From NCBI GenBank assembly GCA_038230655.1, contig JBBRMU010000004.1:5857-69856 (forward strand): a DNA stretch of 64,000 nucleotides. The letters run 5' to 3'. A program made the position numbers and the translations under genes. Origin of the DNA: JBBRMU01 sp038230655. GTDB taxonomy: Bacteria > Patescibacteriota > Microgenomatia > UBA1406 > GWC2-37-13. Shown one piece after another: positions 1 to 7,563 of the stretch. How positions within the stretch are numbered: the first letter of the stretch is position 1; each line of letters begins with the position of its first letter. The notes beneath the pieces were generated by a model. The model was given only the letters and a program-made list of their open reading frames with translations, was not told the origin of the DNA and ran no database searches.

Positions 1-23
1 CGGTTCGAATCCGGATGGGGTCA
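1..23 (+). tRNA. 3' end of a tRNA gene, cut by the window edge
   Basis: A standard T-arm (GGTTCGAATCC) is followed by a 3' acceptor strand TGGGGTC and a discriminator A. The 5' part, including the anticodon, lies outside the window, so the amino acid cannot be named; the 5' acceptor strand should read GACCCCA. CCA is not encoded (the next bases are CAT). The same TGGGGTCAC end recurs three more times in the next 2.6 kb, which makes this the likely parent copy of those repeats. Confidence 0.6.
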
Positions 24-107
24 CATGTACATAAGCTTCAACTGTATCTGAATTTTCGGGATCAATTACACCCTATGGCTTCTTTATCCCCTTTTAATAA
101 ATGGTGA

Positions 108-113
108 TATGAT
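108..113 (+). promoter_or_regulatory. -10 box of a leaderless gene
   Basis: TATGAT ends 6 bases before the ATG at 120. No ribosome binding site lies between them, so transcription should begin at or next to the start codon. Confidence 0.5.
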
Positions 114-119
114 TTCTTC

Positions 120-617
120 ATGGGAATTGAAGGAAAGGAAATTAGTTGGCTAGAAAGACATCAAGATGAAAGTGCTTTATTAACTGAAGATCAAAGACTT
201 AGACTAACTCAAACATGGTTAGAAACGTTTATAGGTATAACTGGAAATGAGCTAGCGGTATTTACTGACTTATCAAGAGAACCAGGTCCAAACGATATGG
301 ATGCAACTTTTCAATTTATTAAAGCTGAAAGAAGAATTGCTGATTATATGAACTCACCTGAAATTGAGGAGGGTACTCCAGAACATGATGACTACATTCC
401 GAAGCGAGATTCATTCCAAGTAGCTTTCAGAGATGTGATGAAAGATTTTTACTCACCTACTGATTTCGAAAGATTATTCTCTTATATGATTGCTGGAGAT
501 GAAAAATTCCTGGTTGGTCGACTTGTCGGTTATGACCATCCATTGATGCGTCGAATTAGAACTACTTATGTAGGTGATATGTCGGATTTTTTTACAATCT
601 ATATTCCTGAAGAATAA
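120..617 (+). CDS. Unrecognised 165-residue protein
   Basis: I do not recognise this protein. It is soluble, acidic and mostly helical in character, with no signal peptide or membrane segment. The ATG is supported by a TATGAT box 6 bases upstream. It is the first of three unrelated, unrecognised genes each bounded by a tRNA-end-like repeat, so it may be cargo of a mobile cassette. The residues around EEGTPEHDDY are strongly acidic. No catalytic motif is evident. Confidence 0.6.
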   Translation: MGIEGKEISWLERHQDESALLTEDQRLRLTQTWLETFIGITGNELAVFTDLSREPGPNDMDATFQFIKAERRIADYMNSPEIEEGTPEHDDYIPKRDSFQVAFRDVMKDFYSPTDFERLFSYMIAGDEKFLVGRLVGYDHPLMRRIRTTYVGDMSDFFTIYIPEE

Positions 618-699
618 TTTATAAATTTCAAAAGCATCTACCGTTCATATTATCACTTTGTATTAATATAAAACTGCATCAAATTTTTGGTAACTATAA

Positions 700-732
700 C
701 AGTTGGTTCAAATAGGTTAGCCTTGGGGTCAC
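700..732 (+). repeat. tRNA-3'-end-like repeat, copy 2
   Basis: A T-loop-like GGTTCAAAT at 703-711 is followed by CCTTGGGGTCAC ending at 732. The last nine bases match the end of the partial tRNA at 16-24. No complete tRNA can be folded here. It separates two unrelated genes and may be an attachment-site scar or a degraded tRNA. Confidence 0.5.
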
Positions 733-768
733 AATAGCCTATAGTTTGCAAATCTACATTGATTTTTG

Positions 769-774
769 TATAAT
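769..774 (+). promoter_or_regulatory. -10 box of a leaderless gene
   Basis: TATAAT ends 7 bases before the ATG at 782. It decides the start: an upstream in-frame ATG at 746 lies before the box and would not be in the transcript. Confidence 0.6.
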
Positions 775-781
775 CTTCCAA

Positions 782-1447
782 ATGAATAATCCAGAAGAGA
801 GCCTTAGTCGTGGTGAAAGAGCAAGGCGTAGTTTCCTTGAAACAATTTCAGGTTCTGCAGCTTTGGGTTTAGATATTAAAATAGGAAATACAGCAGAACT
901 TGGAGAAACCATTAAATCTGTTATAGATGATGGAGTCGATATAGAGCCAAGATTATGTAGTGAGATTTTCCAGGGAATAAGTAATGGGAGTACATGGGCA
1001 GTTCAGAAATACAATTTTCGATATAAACCACAATATAGACTTACCACACCTGATAATGTAAAACTAGGAAAAAAAGGTCCAGAATTTAATCCTTATATAA
1101 ATCGAATATGTATTACAAAAGATTGGCTCGAGAGATTGGATTCTAGTATGTTAGGTTGTCAATATCCAATTGTAGATGGCAGTGGTTTTCATGCTGGTTG
1201 GCTTAGCCATCAACAGAAGGGTGAATGGGTTGGAGTAGAGGAAACAGTGCATTTTTTACAGTGGAGCAATGCTGTGGACGAACTTGTCGTTATACATGAT
1301 GATGAAATATTACCTGCAACGACACCCAGCCTTCTGATATATTATCGTCAACCTCATGAATATGAGGCAATGCAACATATTTTTCAATACTTTAAAGAAA
1401 TATATGGTGAGAATCCGTTACCATATTTAGAACAAGAACTTGGATAG
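782..1447 (+). CDS. Unrecognised 221-residue protein
   Basis: I do not recognise this protein. It begins MNNPEESLSRGERARR; the ATG at 782 was chosen because a perfect TATAAT sits just upstream. It has no signal peptide or membrane segment. The C-terminal half contains a Trp- and His-rich stretch (HAGWLSHQQKGEWVGVEE) followed by a possible beta-strand region, suggesting a folded enzyme or binding domain, but no known motif. Its neighbours are the tRNA-end-like repeats at 700-732 and 1469-1598. Confidence 0.6.
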   Translation: MNNPEESLSRGERARRSFLETISGSAALGLDIKIGNTAELGETIKSVIDDGVDIEPRLCSEIFQGISNGSTWAVQKYNFRYKPQYRLTTPDNVKLGKKGPEFNPYINRICITKDWLERLDSSMLGCQYPIVDGSGFHAGWLSHQQKGEWVGVEETVHFLQWSNAVDELVVIHDDEILPATTPSLLIYYRQPHEYEAMQHIFQYFKEIYGENPLPYLEQELG

Positions 1448-1468
1448 TAAAAGACTTCATATAAATTC

Positions 1469-1598
1469 AATGGTTTGAATCCTTAGGCGGAGATACTATA
1501 TAGAGATAGAACTTCGTGATTGAAGATAAAGTATAGATCCTGTAATCCCAGAACAGCCTTGTATAGTTCTGGTTCGGTTGCGTGAACCTTGGGGTCAC
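1469..1598 (+). repeat. 130-base tRNA-end-like repeat, copy 3 (unit A)
   Basis: This 130-base block matches the block at 2482-2611 over its full length with no gaps, at 101 of 130 positions (about 78 %). The best kept parts are the first 30 bases (GGTTTGAATC and CGGAGATACTA) and the last 20 (TGGTTCGG and TTGGGGTCAC). It contains the hairpins CAGAAC/GTTCTG and GGTTC/GAACC. The equal length and conserved ends suggest a functional element, either a recombination site or an RNA, rather than random spacer. Confidence 0.65.
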
Positions 1599-1633
1599 AT
1601 CATCCTATAATTGCAAAGACTTTAATTCCTGTG

Positions 1634-1639
1634 TATAAT
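1634..1639 (+). promoter_or_regulatory. -10 box of a leaderless gene
   Basis: TATAAT ends 7 bases before the ATG at 1647. An in-frame TTG at 1641 is also possible but the ATG fits the spacing of other genes in the window. Confidence 0.6.
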
Positions 1640-1646
1640 ATTGATC

Positions 1647-2483
1647 ATGAAAGAGCTACCACGTTTATGGTCTGATCAAGAATTAGATGATATTACAAAT
1701 ACAATCTCGCAATTAAGGAGAATTAGAACTGCCTCAACAATCGGTCTTGAAAAAGAATCTAATAAAATAAGCTCATTTTTAAATAGAATCTATAGACCTG
1801 TAGAAGTCCCTTCTCCAGAAGAGAGACAATTAAGGTTACAAGATTCAGAGCAATTAGGTATTGCAGCTGCAGATTTTTTTGTTGCGAGAGTCGCACAAAC
1901 GTCTAATGGAATGCATGAAAGAGAAAAATGGAAAGATACACTTTCTGATGTCACTAGCACATATAAGCAATATCCAGCTACAACCTATGCACGTACTGCA
2001 ACTACTGCCGTAGCAGTGTCGACATTGCAACATTTACGATACTTATCAATAGATCCATCATATTTGGTAAATTGGGATTTATTTCAACTTAATAATGTGG
2101 GTTCAAGAAATACTAATGAACTTTTTAGTGGTAAAGTTGGTATTATTTCACCTTTGTCCGGAGACTATTTAATGGCATGTACTTATAGAAGTTATTTTGA
2201 TAAAACGAAAGGAAAAATAATTCAATTAAAACCCGCAGCAGGTTCATTACATTTACAAGAAATTGTATTGCCAATGAATCCAGATGAGTCTAATGCTTTC
2301 GAGAACCTACCAGAAATTGCAATTTATTTAGACGTATTCAAAACAGGCAATACAGGAAGGGCACTGCTTAACTCACTACATGAAGCATATCCACATCATC
2401 TAATACATGAACCTGATTTTGACTCAGCATCTTCGTTGCAATTTGATGATAGTAAAAAGATGAATAAATTACTAGGTAGGTAA
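1647..2483 (+). CDS. Unrecognised 278-residue protein
   Basis: I do not recognise this protein. It is soluble, with a helical N-terminal third (DQELDDITNTISQLRRIRTA) and no signal peptide, membrane segment or known motif. The stop codon overlaps the first bases of the second 130-base repeat. As with the two genes before it, it stands alone between repeats and has its own leaderless promoter, which is what one expects of independently acquired cassettes. Confidence 0.6.
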   Translation: MKELPRLWSDQELDDITNTISQLRRIRTASTIGLEKESNKISSFLNRIYRPVEVPSPEERQLRLQDSEQLGIAAADFFVARVAQTSNGMHEREKWKDTLSDVTSTYKQYPATTYARTATTAVAVSTLQHLRYLSIDPSYLVNWDLFQLNNVGSRNTNELFSGKVGIISPLSGDYLMACTYRSYFDKTKGKIIQLKPAAGSLHLQEIVLPMNPDESNAFENLPEIAIYLDVFKTGNTGRALLNSLHEAYPHHLIHEPDFDSASSLQFDDSKKMNKLLGR

Positions 2484-2611
2484 TGGTTTGAATCTTTAGA
2501 CGGAGATACTACACAGAGATAAAACTTCCTTATTGAAAGTACAGTAAAGGTCTTGTAAAGTTAACACAGCTTCATACAGATTTGGTTCGGTTGCGCGAGT
2601 GTTGGGGTCAC
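2482..2611 (+). repeat. 130-base tRNA-end-like repeat, copy 4 (unit B)
   Basis: Partner of the block at 1469-1598: same length, about 78 % identity, most differences being transitions. It starts inside the stop region of the upstream gene and ends TTGGGGTCAC. No complete tRNA folds here. After it the sequence changes to the copper operon, so it marks the right border of the cassette array. Confidence 0.65.
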
Positions 2612-2649
2612 CATTATCTCCGTTTCTATCGGGTATTTTCTAAATTGGC

Positions 2650-2697
2650 TTGACTTTTATACTCTTAATCCACTAGAATATCCCTAGTGGGGGGATA
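2650..2697 (+). promoter_or_regulatory. csoR-copA promoter with CsoR-type operator
   Basis: TTGACT (2650-2655) and TAGAAT (2674-2679) are 18 bases apart. Over the -10 box lies an inverted repeat CCACTAG / CTAGTGG (2670-2676, 2684-2690), followed by a G-run so that TATCCC and GGGATA face each other at 2679-2697. CsoR operators of other bacteria are GC-tract inverted repeats of this kind. The placement over the -10 box predicts repression by the adjacent CsoR until copper binds. Confidence 0.65.
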
Positions 2698-2717
2698 ATA
2701 ACAACACTCAATAACTT

Positions 2718-2993
2718 ATGGCTTTTAAACCAAAAGATACTCATGAACGAATACATCATAGACTTAAAATCGCCAGAGGTCATCTAGAAAAAGTTATAGA
2801 GATGATTGAAACAGATGAGTACTGTATTGATATACTTCACCAGATGCAAGCAATTCAAGAAGGCTTAAAAGGCACCGGTAATCTTATACTTGAAAATCAT
2901 CTTAAAACATGTGCTTCTGATGCAATCAAAAGAGGCGATAGCGAGACAGCTATTTCTGAAATTATGGAAGTTATTAAAAAGAGAATTCAATGA
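2718..2993 (+). CDS. csoR: CsoR-family copper-sensing repressor
   Basis: A 91-residue all-helical DUF156 protein. The copper ligands of CsoR (Cys-His-Cys) are visible as Cys in DEYCIDIL near residue 35 and His and Cys in ENHLKTCASD near residues 60-65. Known CsoR proteins bind DNA as apo-tetramers and let go on binding Cu(I). The stop codon overlaps the copA start by 4 bases (ATGA), so the two are translationally coupled. The palindromic operator upstream suggests autoregulation. A nickel- or formaldehyde-sensing relative is less likely given copA. Confidence 0.9.
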   Translation: MAFKPKDTHERIHHRLKIARGHLEKVIEMIETDEYCIDILHQMQAIQEGLKGTGNLILENHLKTCASDAIKRGDSETAISEIMEVIKKRIQ

Positions 2994-5272
2994 ACACCAA
3001 AACATTTAATGTAAAAGGAATGCATTGTGCAAGCTGTAGCTATGTCATTAAAGGTAAAATAGGTAAACTTGATGGAGTCGAAGCCTGTGAAGTAAATTAT
3101 GCTACTGAGAAAGCTAAAGTAAGCTATGATCCAGATAAAGTTTCATTAGATACCATGAATGGGGAAATACAAAAACTAGGCTATGAAATAAAAGATAACT
3201 CAAAGCACATGATGTCAGGGATGGATCACTCCCAACATCTAGGCCTTAACCAAACAAAGGACGAGAAACTAAATGAATTAAACAAAAAGAAACAGCATAT
3301 TCTGCTTTTGATTCCAATGATGATAATTAGTATTTTTGTGATGGGTTGGGAAGTTGGAGCAAATCCTCTACATCTCTGGCCTGATATGCCTTATATTATC
3401 AAAGAATTCTTTCATCATTTGTTACCATTATCTGCGACATATGCAATGTTCGTAGTCGGTGTACCTTATTTACAAGGAGTTTGGCGGTTTATAAAGTATA
3501 GAGTTGCAAATATGGATACACTTGTTGGTATTGGTACTTTGGCTGCTTATATCTATAGTTTCATAATTACAGCTTTTGAACAGTCTTTAGCTCAGGTAAT
3601 TAATACAAAACACTCATATTATGATGTTACAATAATTGTCATTGGATTTATCACAATTGGAAAGTATCTTGAGATAAGTTCAAAATTGAAAACGGGAGCT
3701 GCCATTGAAAAACTACTTAATTTACAAGCCAAAACAGCATTAGTACTACGTAATGGAAAAGAAGTTGAGGTACCACTTTCTGATGTGCAGATCGCTGACA
3801 CAGTTATCGTAAAACCTGGTGCAAAGATACCTGTAGATGGAACTATTTTAGATGGGACTTCTTCAATAGATGAATCAATGATTAACGGCGAACCAATTCC
3901 GAATGATAAGAAAGTAGGAGACTATGTTATCGGCGGCACGATAAATAAACAAGGCCATTTTACTTTTAAAGCAACAAAAATAGGTTCAGATACCATGCTT
4001 GCTCAGATAATTAAAATGGTTGAGGAAGCACAAGGTTCGCAAGCACCTATACAAAGTCTCGCTGACCGGATTTCAGCAATATTTGTACCTGTTGTATTAG
4101 CTATTGCAGTAGTTACACTTTTATTATGGCTAATATTTGGCAGTGCCTTCCTCGGATTCCCTACAGCTCTTTCTCTTGGTTTTGTATGTTTTGTGAGCAT
4201 ATTAGTTATCGCCTGTCCATGTGCTTTAGGTTTAGCCACTCCTACAGCCATAATTGTCGGAGTTGGTAAGGGTGCAGAAAATGGGATCTTAATAAAAGAT
4301 GCAGAGGCACTAGAAAAACTGCGAGGAATAAATACAGTAGTTATCGATAAAACGGGCACTATCACTAATGGAAAACCAGTTGTTACGGATATTATTACGT
4401 CTACTGGAATAAATAAGAAAGAGTTATTAGCGATAGCAGCTACTGTTGAAAAAAAGTCCGAACATCCTTTAGCTCAAGCGATTGTTGAGGAAGCTTATAA
4501 AGAAAAAGTTAAACTATTACCGATAGAAGATTTCAAAGCTATAGAGGGAGTTGGAGTTCAGGCAAAAGTAAAGGAGTTTCAAATATCAATACATAAGCCT
4601 AAGCACGAAGAACTAAGTCGGGATGTTGAGAAGCTACAATCCCAAGGTAAGACCGTGGTTATCATTACATCTAATAAAAAGATGTTAGGAATCATCGCAA
4701 TTAGCGATACTATTAAAAAAAATGCAAAAGATGCAGTTAACTCACTACATAAGTTGGGTTTAGAAGTTGTAATGCTGACTGGTGATAACAAACATGCAGC
4801 GAAGTATATTGCTGATCAAATAGGTATTGATTCTGTACTTGCTGAAGTTCTACCTCAAGATAAAGCAAATAAAATAAAGGAACTACAATCAGAAGGCAAA
4901 AAAGTTGCCATGGCTGGAGATGGAATCAATGATGCACCTGCTCTAACTCAAGCTGATGTAGGAATTGCCATGGCTACAGGTACCGATGTAGCTATTGAGT
5001 CTGCTGATGTCGTGCTATTACAAGGAGACATTAAGAAAATTACTCAAGCAATTAATTTATCAAGAGCTACGGTACGCACTATAAAACAGAATCTTTTCTG
5101 GGCATTTATTTATAATCTTATTGGTATACCATTAGCAGCTGGATTGTTTTACCCTTTATTCGGAATTTTGCTTAACCCAGCCTTTGCAGGTTTGGCAATG
5201 GCAGGAAGTAGTGTATCAGTTGTCTTTAACTCATTGCGTTTACGAGGCTTAAACTTATTAAAAATTAGTTAA
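2990..5272 (+). CDS. copA: Copper-exporting P1B-type ATPase
   Basis: A full-length 760-residue ATPase of the membrane that exports Cu(I). In order: an N-terminal HMA domain with GMHCASC (residues 9-15), a His/Met-rich linker (MMSGMDHSQH), eight expected membrane helices, the CPC ion-binding motif in ACPCALGLATPT, the phosphorylation motif DKTGT, the nucleotide-domain HP motif (SEHPLA), and GDGINDAP. The C-terminal helices carry YN and MAGSS as in CopA. The actuator loop reads NGEP where TGEP is usual. It lies in one operon with csoR and is presumably induced by copper. Confidence 0.95.
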   Translation: MNTKTFNVKGMHCASCSYVIKGKIGKLDGVEACEVNYATEKAKVSYDPDKVSLDTMNGEIQKLGYEIKDNSKHMMSGMDHSQHLGLNQTKDEKLNELNKKKQHILLLIPMMIISIFVMGWEVGANPLHLWPDMPYIIKEFFHHLLPLSATYAMFVVGVPYLQGVWRFIKYRVANMDTLVGIGTLAAYIYSFIITAFEQSLAQVINTKHSYYDVTIIVIGFITIGKYLEISSKLKTGAAIEKLLNLQAKTALVLRNGKEVEVPLSDVQIADTVIVKPGAKIPVDGTILDGTSSIDESMINGEPIPNDKKVGDYVIGGTINKQGHFTFKATKIGSDTMLAQIIKMVEEAQGSQAPIQSLADRISAIFVPVVLAIAVVTLLLWLIFGSAFLGFPTALSLGFVCFVSILVIACPCALGLATPTAIIVGVGKGAENGILIKDAEALEKLRGINTVVIDKTGTITNGKPVVTDIITSTGINKKELLAIAATVEKKSEHPLAQAIVEEAYKEKVKLLPIEDFKAIEGVGVQAKVKEFQISIHKPKHEELSRDVEKLQSQGKTVVIITSNKKMLGIIAISDTIKKNAKDAVNSLHKLGLEVVMLTGDNKHAAKYIADQIGIDSVLAEVLPQDKANKIKELQSEGKKVAMAGDGINDAPALTQADVGIAMATGTDVAIESADVVLLQGDIKKITQAINLSRATVRTIKQNLFWAFIYNLIGIPLAAGLFYPLFGILLNPAFAGLAMAGSSVSVVFNSLRLRGLNLLKIS

Positions 5273-5278
5273 AATTAA

Positions 5279-5455
5279 AGTATACACTGCTCTAATTGTG
5301 CTATAAATTTAGACAAAGAGTTAGAGGATATCGGCTATATTTTAAAAACTAGCTATGCACAAGGGAAAACAGAAGTGGAGTTTGATGAAAGAAAGATAGC
5401 AGTTAAAGAGATCCAAGCGTCAATTGAAAAAATGGGATACAAACCATCGTTATAG
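5279..5455 (+). pseudogene. CopZ-like HMA domain without a normal start codon
   Basis: Fifty-eight codons read SIHCSNCAINLDKE... and end KMGYKPSL: a heavy-metal-associated domain with its CxxC metal site but lacking the first beta strand. It has no ATG, GTG or TTG start. It is in the same frame as copA, separated only by TAA-AAT-TAA. It could be a truncated copZ pseudogene, a domain produced by stop-codon readthrough, or a gene starting at the AUA at 5282. The protein sequence is well preserved, so decay, if any, is recent. Confidence 0.6.
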
Positions 5456-5485
5456 ATGTAAATTAATAATTTGTAATCAGCTCTT

Positions 5486-5941
5486 ATGAAAAAAACAGTA
5501 TATCTCGGTCTTGTGATATTAATTGCTATAGCACTATATGTCTTTTACAGAAATTTCTCTATGAGAAACCAATATGTCTCCCATTCCCATGGAGGACCGG
5601 TGAAAGATTATGTTAGCCTCATTGATACATTAAGAGGAAAAGGCAGAAAAGTTACTCCAAAAGGTAGTATTACTCAACCTTTTTTTTCAGTAAACGGATA
5701 TATCATTAGTGTTGACGAGGAAGACGTACAAGTATTTGAGTATGCATCAACAAACGAAGCTGAAAAAGAAGCTCAAAAGGTATCTCCTGATGGTGGATCG
5801 GTCGGAACAAGCATGATGAGTTGGGTAGATACACCTCACTTTTATAAGAAGGAGAGAATTATTGTGATTTATATAGGGGATAATAGGAAGATATTGGATT
5901 CATTGAATTCTGCAGTAGGTCAGCAATTTGCAGGTAGGTAG
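5486..5941 (+). CDS. Membrane-anchored protein of unknown function, 151 residues
   Basis: One N-terminal membrane segment (residues 4-20) leaves about 125 residues outside. Just after the anchor is a His motif (SHSHGG) that could bind a metal. The C-terminal part (VFEYAS..., WVDTPHFYKKERIIVIYIG) resembles small exported proteins found beside metal-resistance genes, but I cannot name a family. It follows the copper operon by about 30 bases from the HMA fragment, so a role near copper export is a context inference. Confidence 0.65.
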   Translation: MKKTVYLGLVILIAIALYVFYRNFSMRNQYVSHSHGGPVKDYVSLIDTLRGKGRKVTPKGSITQPFFSVNGYIISVDEEDVQVFEYASTNEAEKEAQKVSPDGGSVGTSMMSWVDTPHFYKKERIIVIYIGDNRKILDSLNSAVGQQFAGR

Positions 5942-6076
5942 AATTATTTTTTTCTCCTCAGGTAATAATATTCGTATCCTGAGAGCTCTCAATTCCGCTT
6001 AGAAGGATCATTTTTTGACGAATATTTTGAATCAAAAAAAGCTTTTAGAAAACTGAGCTCGATTACTTAGATAACT

Positions 6077-6331
6077 TTATAACGCAAATAATTGTTTCTG
6101 AAATAATGTTACAAAGATGAGATTAACTAGAGCTAAAAATATTGACACAATAACCCAAATTTTAGTCGGCCTATTGAACATAAGTTTAATTTTCATTCTC
6201 ACTTGCTGTGGGTAGGGCAAAGATTTATCTACTTGTTTACTGATGATAATATTTCTTCGTTTAAAAAGTACAATTCCCCAACAAATATATGCTGCACAGA
6301 GAAAGAGATAAGTAAAAATTAGCGTTTTCAT
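6077..6331 (-). CDS. Small two-helix membrane protein, 84 residues
   Basis: Not recognised. Hydrophobic helices at about residues 4-22 and 58-80 are joined by a basic loop (VRMKIKLMFNRPTK). A TATATT box lies just upstream of the start on this strand, in keeping with the leaderless pattern. It is convergent with the gene ending at 5941 and divergent from the FemX-like gene at 6402. Confidence 0.5.
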   Translation of the reverse strand: MKTLIFTYLFLCAAYICWGIVLFKRRNIIISKQVDKSLPYPQQVRMKIKLMFNRPTKIWVIVSIFLALVNLIFVTLFQKQLFAL

Positions 6332-6401
6332 ATTAATAATATAACATATTACCAGAAATCTTATGAGAAATAGATTGTTTATATGCTACAATGTCTGATG
6401 T

Positions 6402-7463
6402 ATGACCTCAGAAAAGTATTTGCCTCATGAACCTACTACCTCTTTCGAATACTCAAAATCAAGTGAAAATATAAATATCCATAATATAACTTACGGGCAG
6501 TTAAATGATTTTTTAGATGCTAATCCCGAAAAAGTTAGCGCATTTAACCGGCCTTATCTCAAAGGAACTCTGGCTGAGCTTTACAATCTGAAAATCTCTA
6601 CTATAGGTATTTCAGCTAATGGTGTACTCCAGGGAGTAGGGCAGTTGTTAATACAACGAAAAGGGCCTATAGGTGTAGTTCAAGGTGTCCCGGCTAGATA
6701 TACTGGCCCAGTAGTAAAGCCTGAGATTTTGTCCCAGGCTTTGTTAAAAATTAAGGATTATTTAGGATATCATGGGATAGGTAAAATAATAACTGATTTT
6801 CCGCCAAGTGTTAGTTTTGACACAACAGACATAGAAAAGGCTGGATATAAGATAAAACCGGCGACATCAAGAGTTATAAACCTGAGAGACGAAAATATTC
6901 TTACACAATCTAATGAGGGTATGAGGCGAGGTATTCGAAAAACTTTACTTGATCCAAAAATTGAGGTAAAACAACCAAACGAAGACGAAATGTCATTTTT
7001 AGGAAAATCTCTTGATGAGTCGTATGGAAACCAGGGCTCAAATCAACCTTATCCTTCAAATATGCCAGCAATTGTTTGGGTTAGACACCACTCGGATCCC
7101 TTTGTGCATCTGTCACTTATTTCTTATGAACATAATCCTGTGGGAATGATGGTCACTGCCTTAGGATTAGATCAAGTTGCCTGTAGCTGGATGATTGGAG
7201 TAGATCACGCGGAAATCGATAGACTTGGAGTGAATTACCCGATATCTGGTGTGTTAATCAAGGATGCAGCTGAGTGGGCAAAGGGAGAAGGTGCATATTC
7301 TCTTGACTTAGGAGAAGGTCCAGAATCAGTAGGCGAGTTTAAACGACGCATGGGAGGCATTCAACTTCCTTATATATCTGTAGAGTATACACACCCTTTA
7401 TATAAACCTCTCTTCAATGGTCGCGCAGGTATAAAACAGCTCAGAGGAAGAAATAAACTTTAA
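6402..7463 (+). CDS. FemA/B/X-type peptidoglycan cross-bridge aminoacyltransferase
   Basis: A 353-residue protein with the two-GNAT architecture of the FemABX family, which adds amino acids from aminoacyl-tRNA to lipid II in the cytoplasm. The N-terminal half has the GxGQ and RGP segments (GVGQLLIQRKGPIG), the C-terminal half ends with DLGEGPESVGEFKRRMGG, a hallmark of the second GNAT domain where F-K-x-x-x-G is conserved. A TACAAT box ends 9 bases before the ATG. With the L,D-transpeptidase and sortase it points to a thick, modified wall. The amino acid transferred cannot be told. Confidence 0.8.
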   Translation: MTSEKYLPHEPTTSFEYSKSSENINIHNITYGQLNDFLDANPEKVSAFNRPYLKGTLAELYNLKISTIGISANGVLQGVGQLLIQRKGPIGVVQGVPARYTGPVVKPEILSQALLKIKDYLGYHGIGKIITDFPPSVSFDTTDIEKAGYKIKPATSRVINLRDENILTQSNEGMRRGIRKTLLDPKIEVKQPNEDEMSFLGKSLDESYGNQGSNQPYPSNMPAIVWVRHHSDPFVHLSLISYEHNPVGMMVTALGLDQVACSWMIGVDHAEIDRLGVNYPISGVLIKDAAEWAKGEGAYSLDLGEGPESVGEFKRRMGGIQLPYISVEYTHPLYKPLFNGRAGIKQLRGRNKL

Positions 7464-7563
7464 ATAACATGAGTTAAGGAAATCTTCACCTCTCTTGACT
7501 TTTTTTTGGTATTTACATGAGAGGGCTTTACAATATGAACCAACCAACTACGTCTTCTTGTTT

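Noticed and set aside
4003..4365. 120-codon minus-strand frame within copA
   Set aside because: Antisense shadow of a strongly conserved ATPase region.
7490..7525. CCTCTC / GAGAGG pair between two convergent genes
   Set aside because: Only 6 bp with a 24-base loop; too weak to call a terminator.
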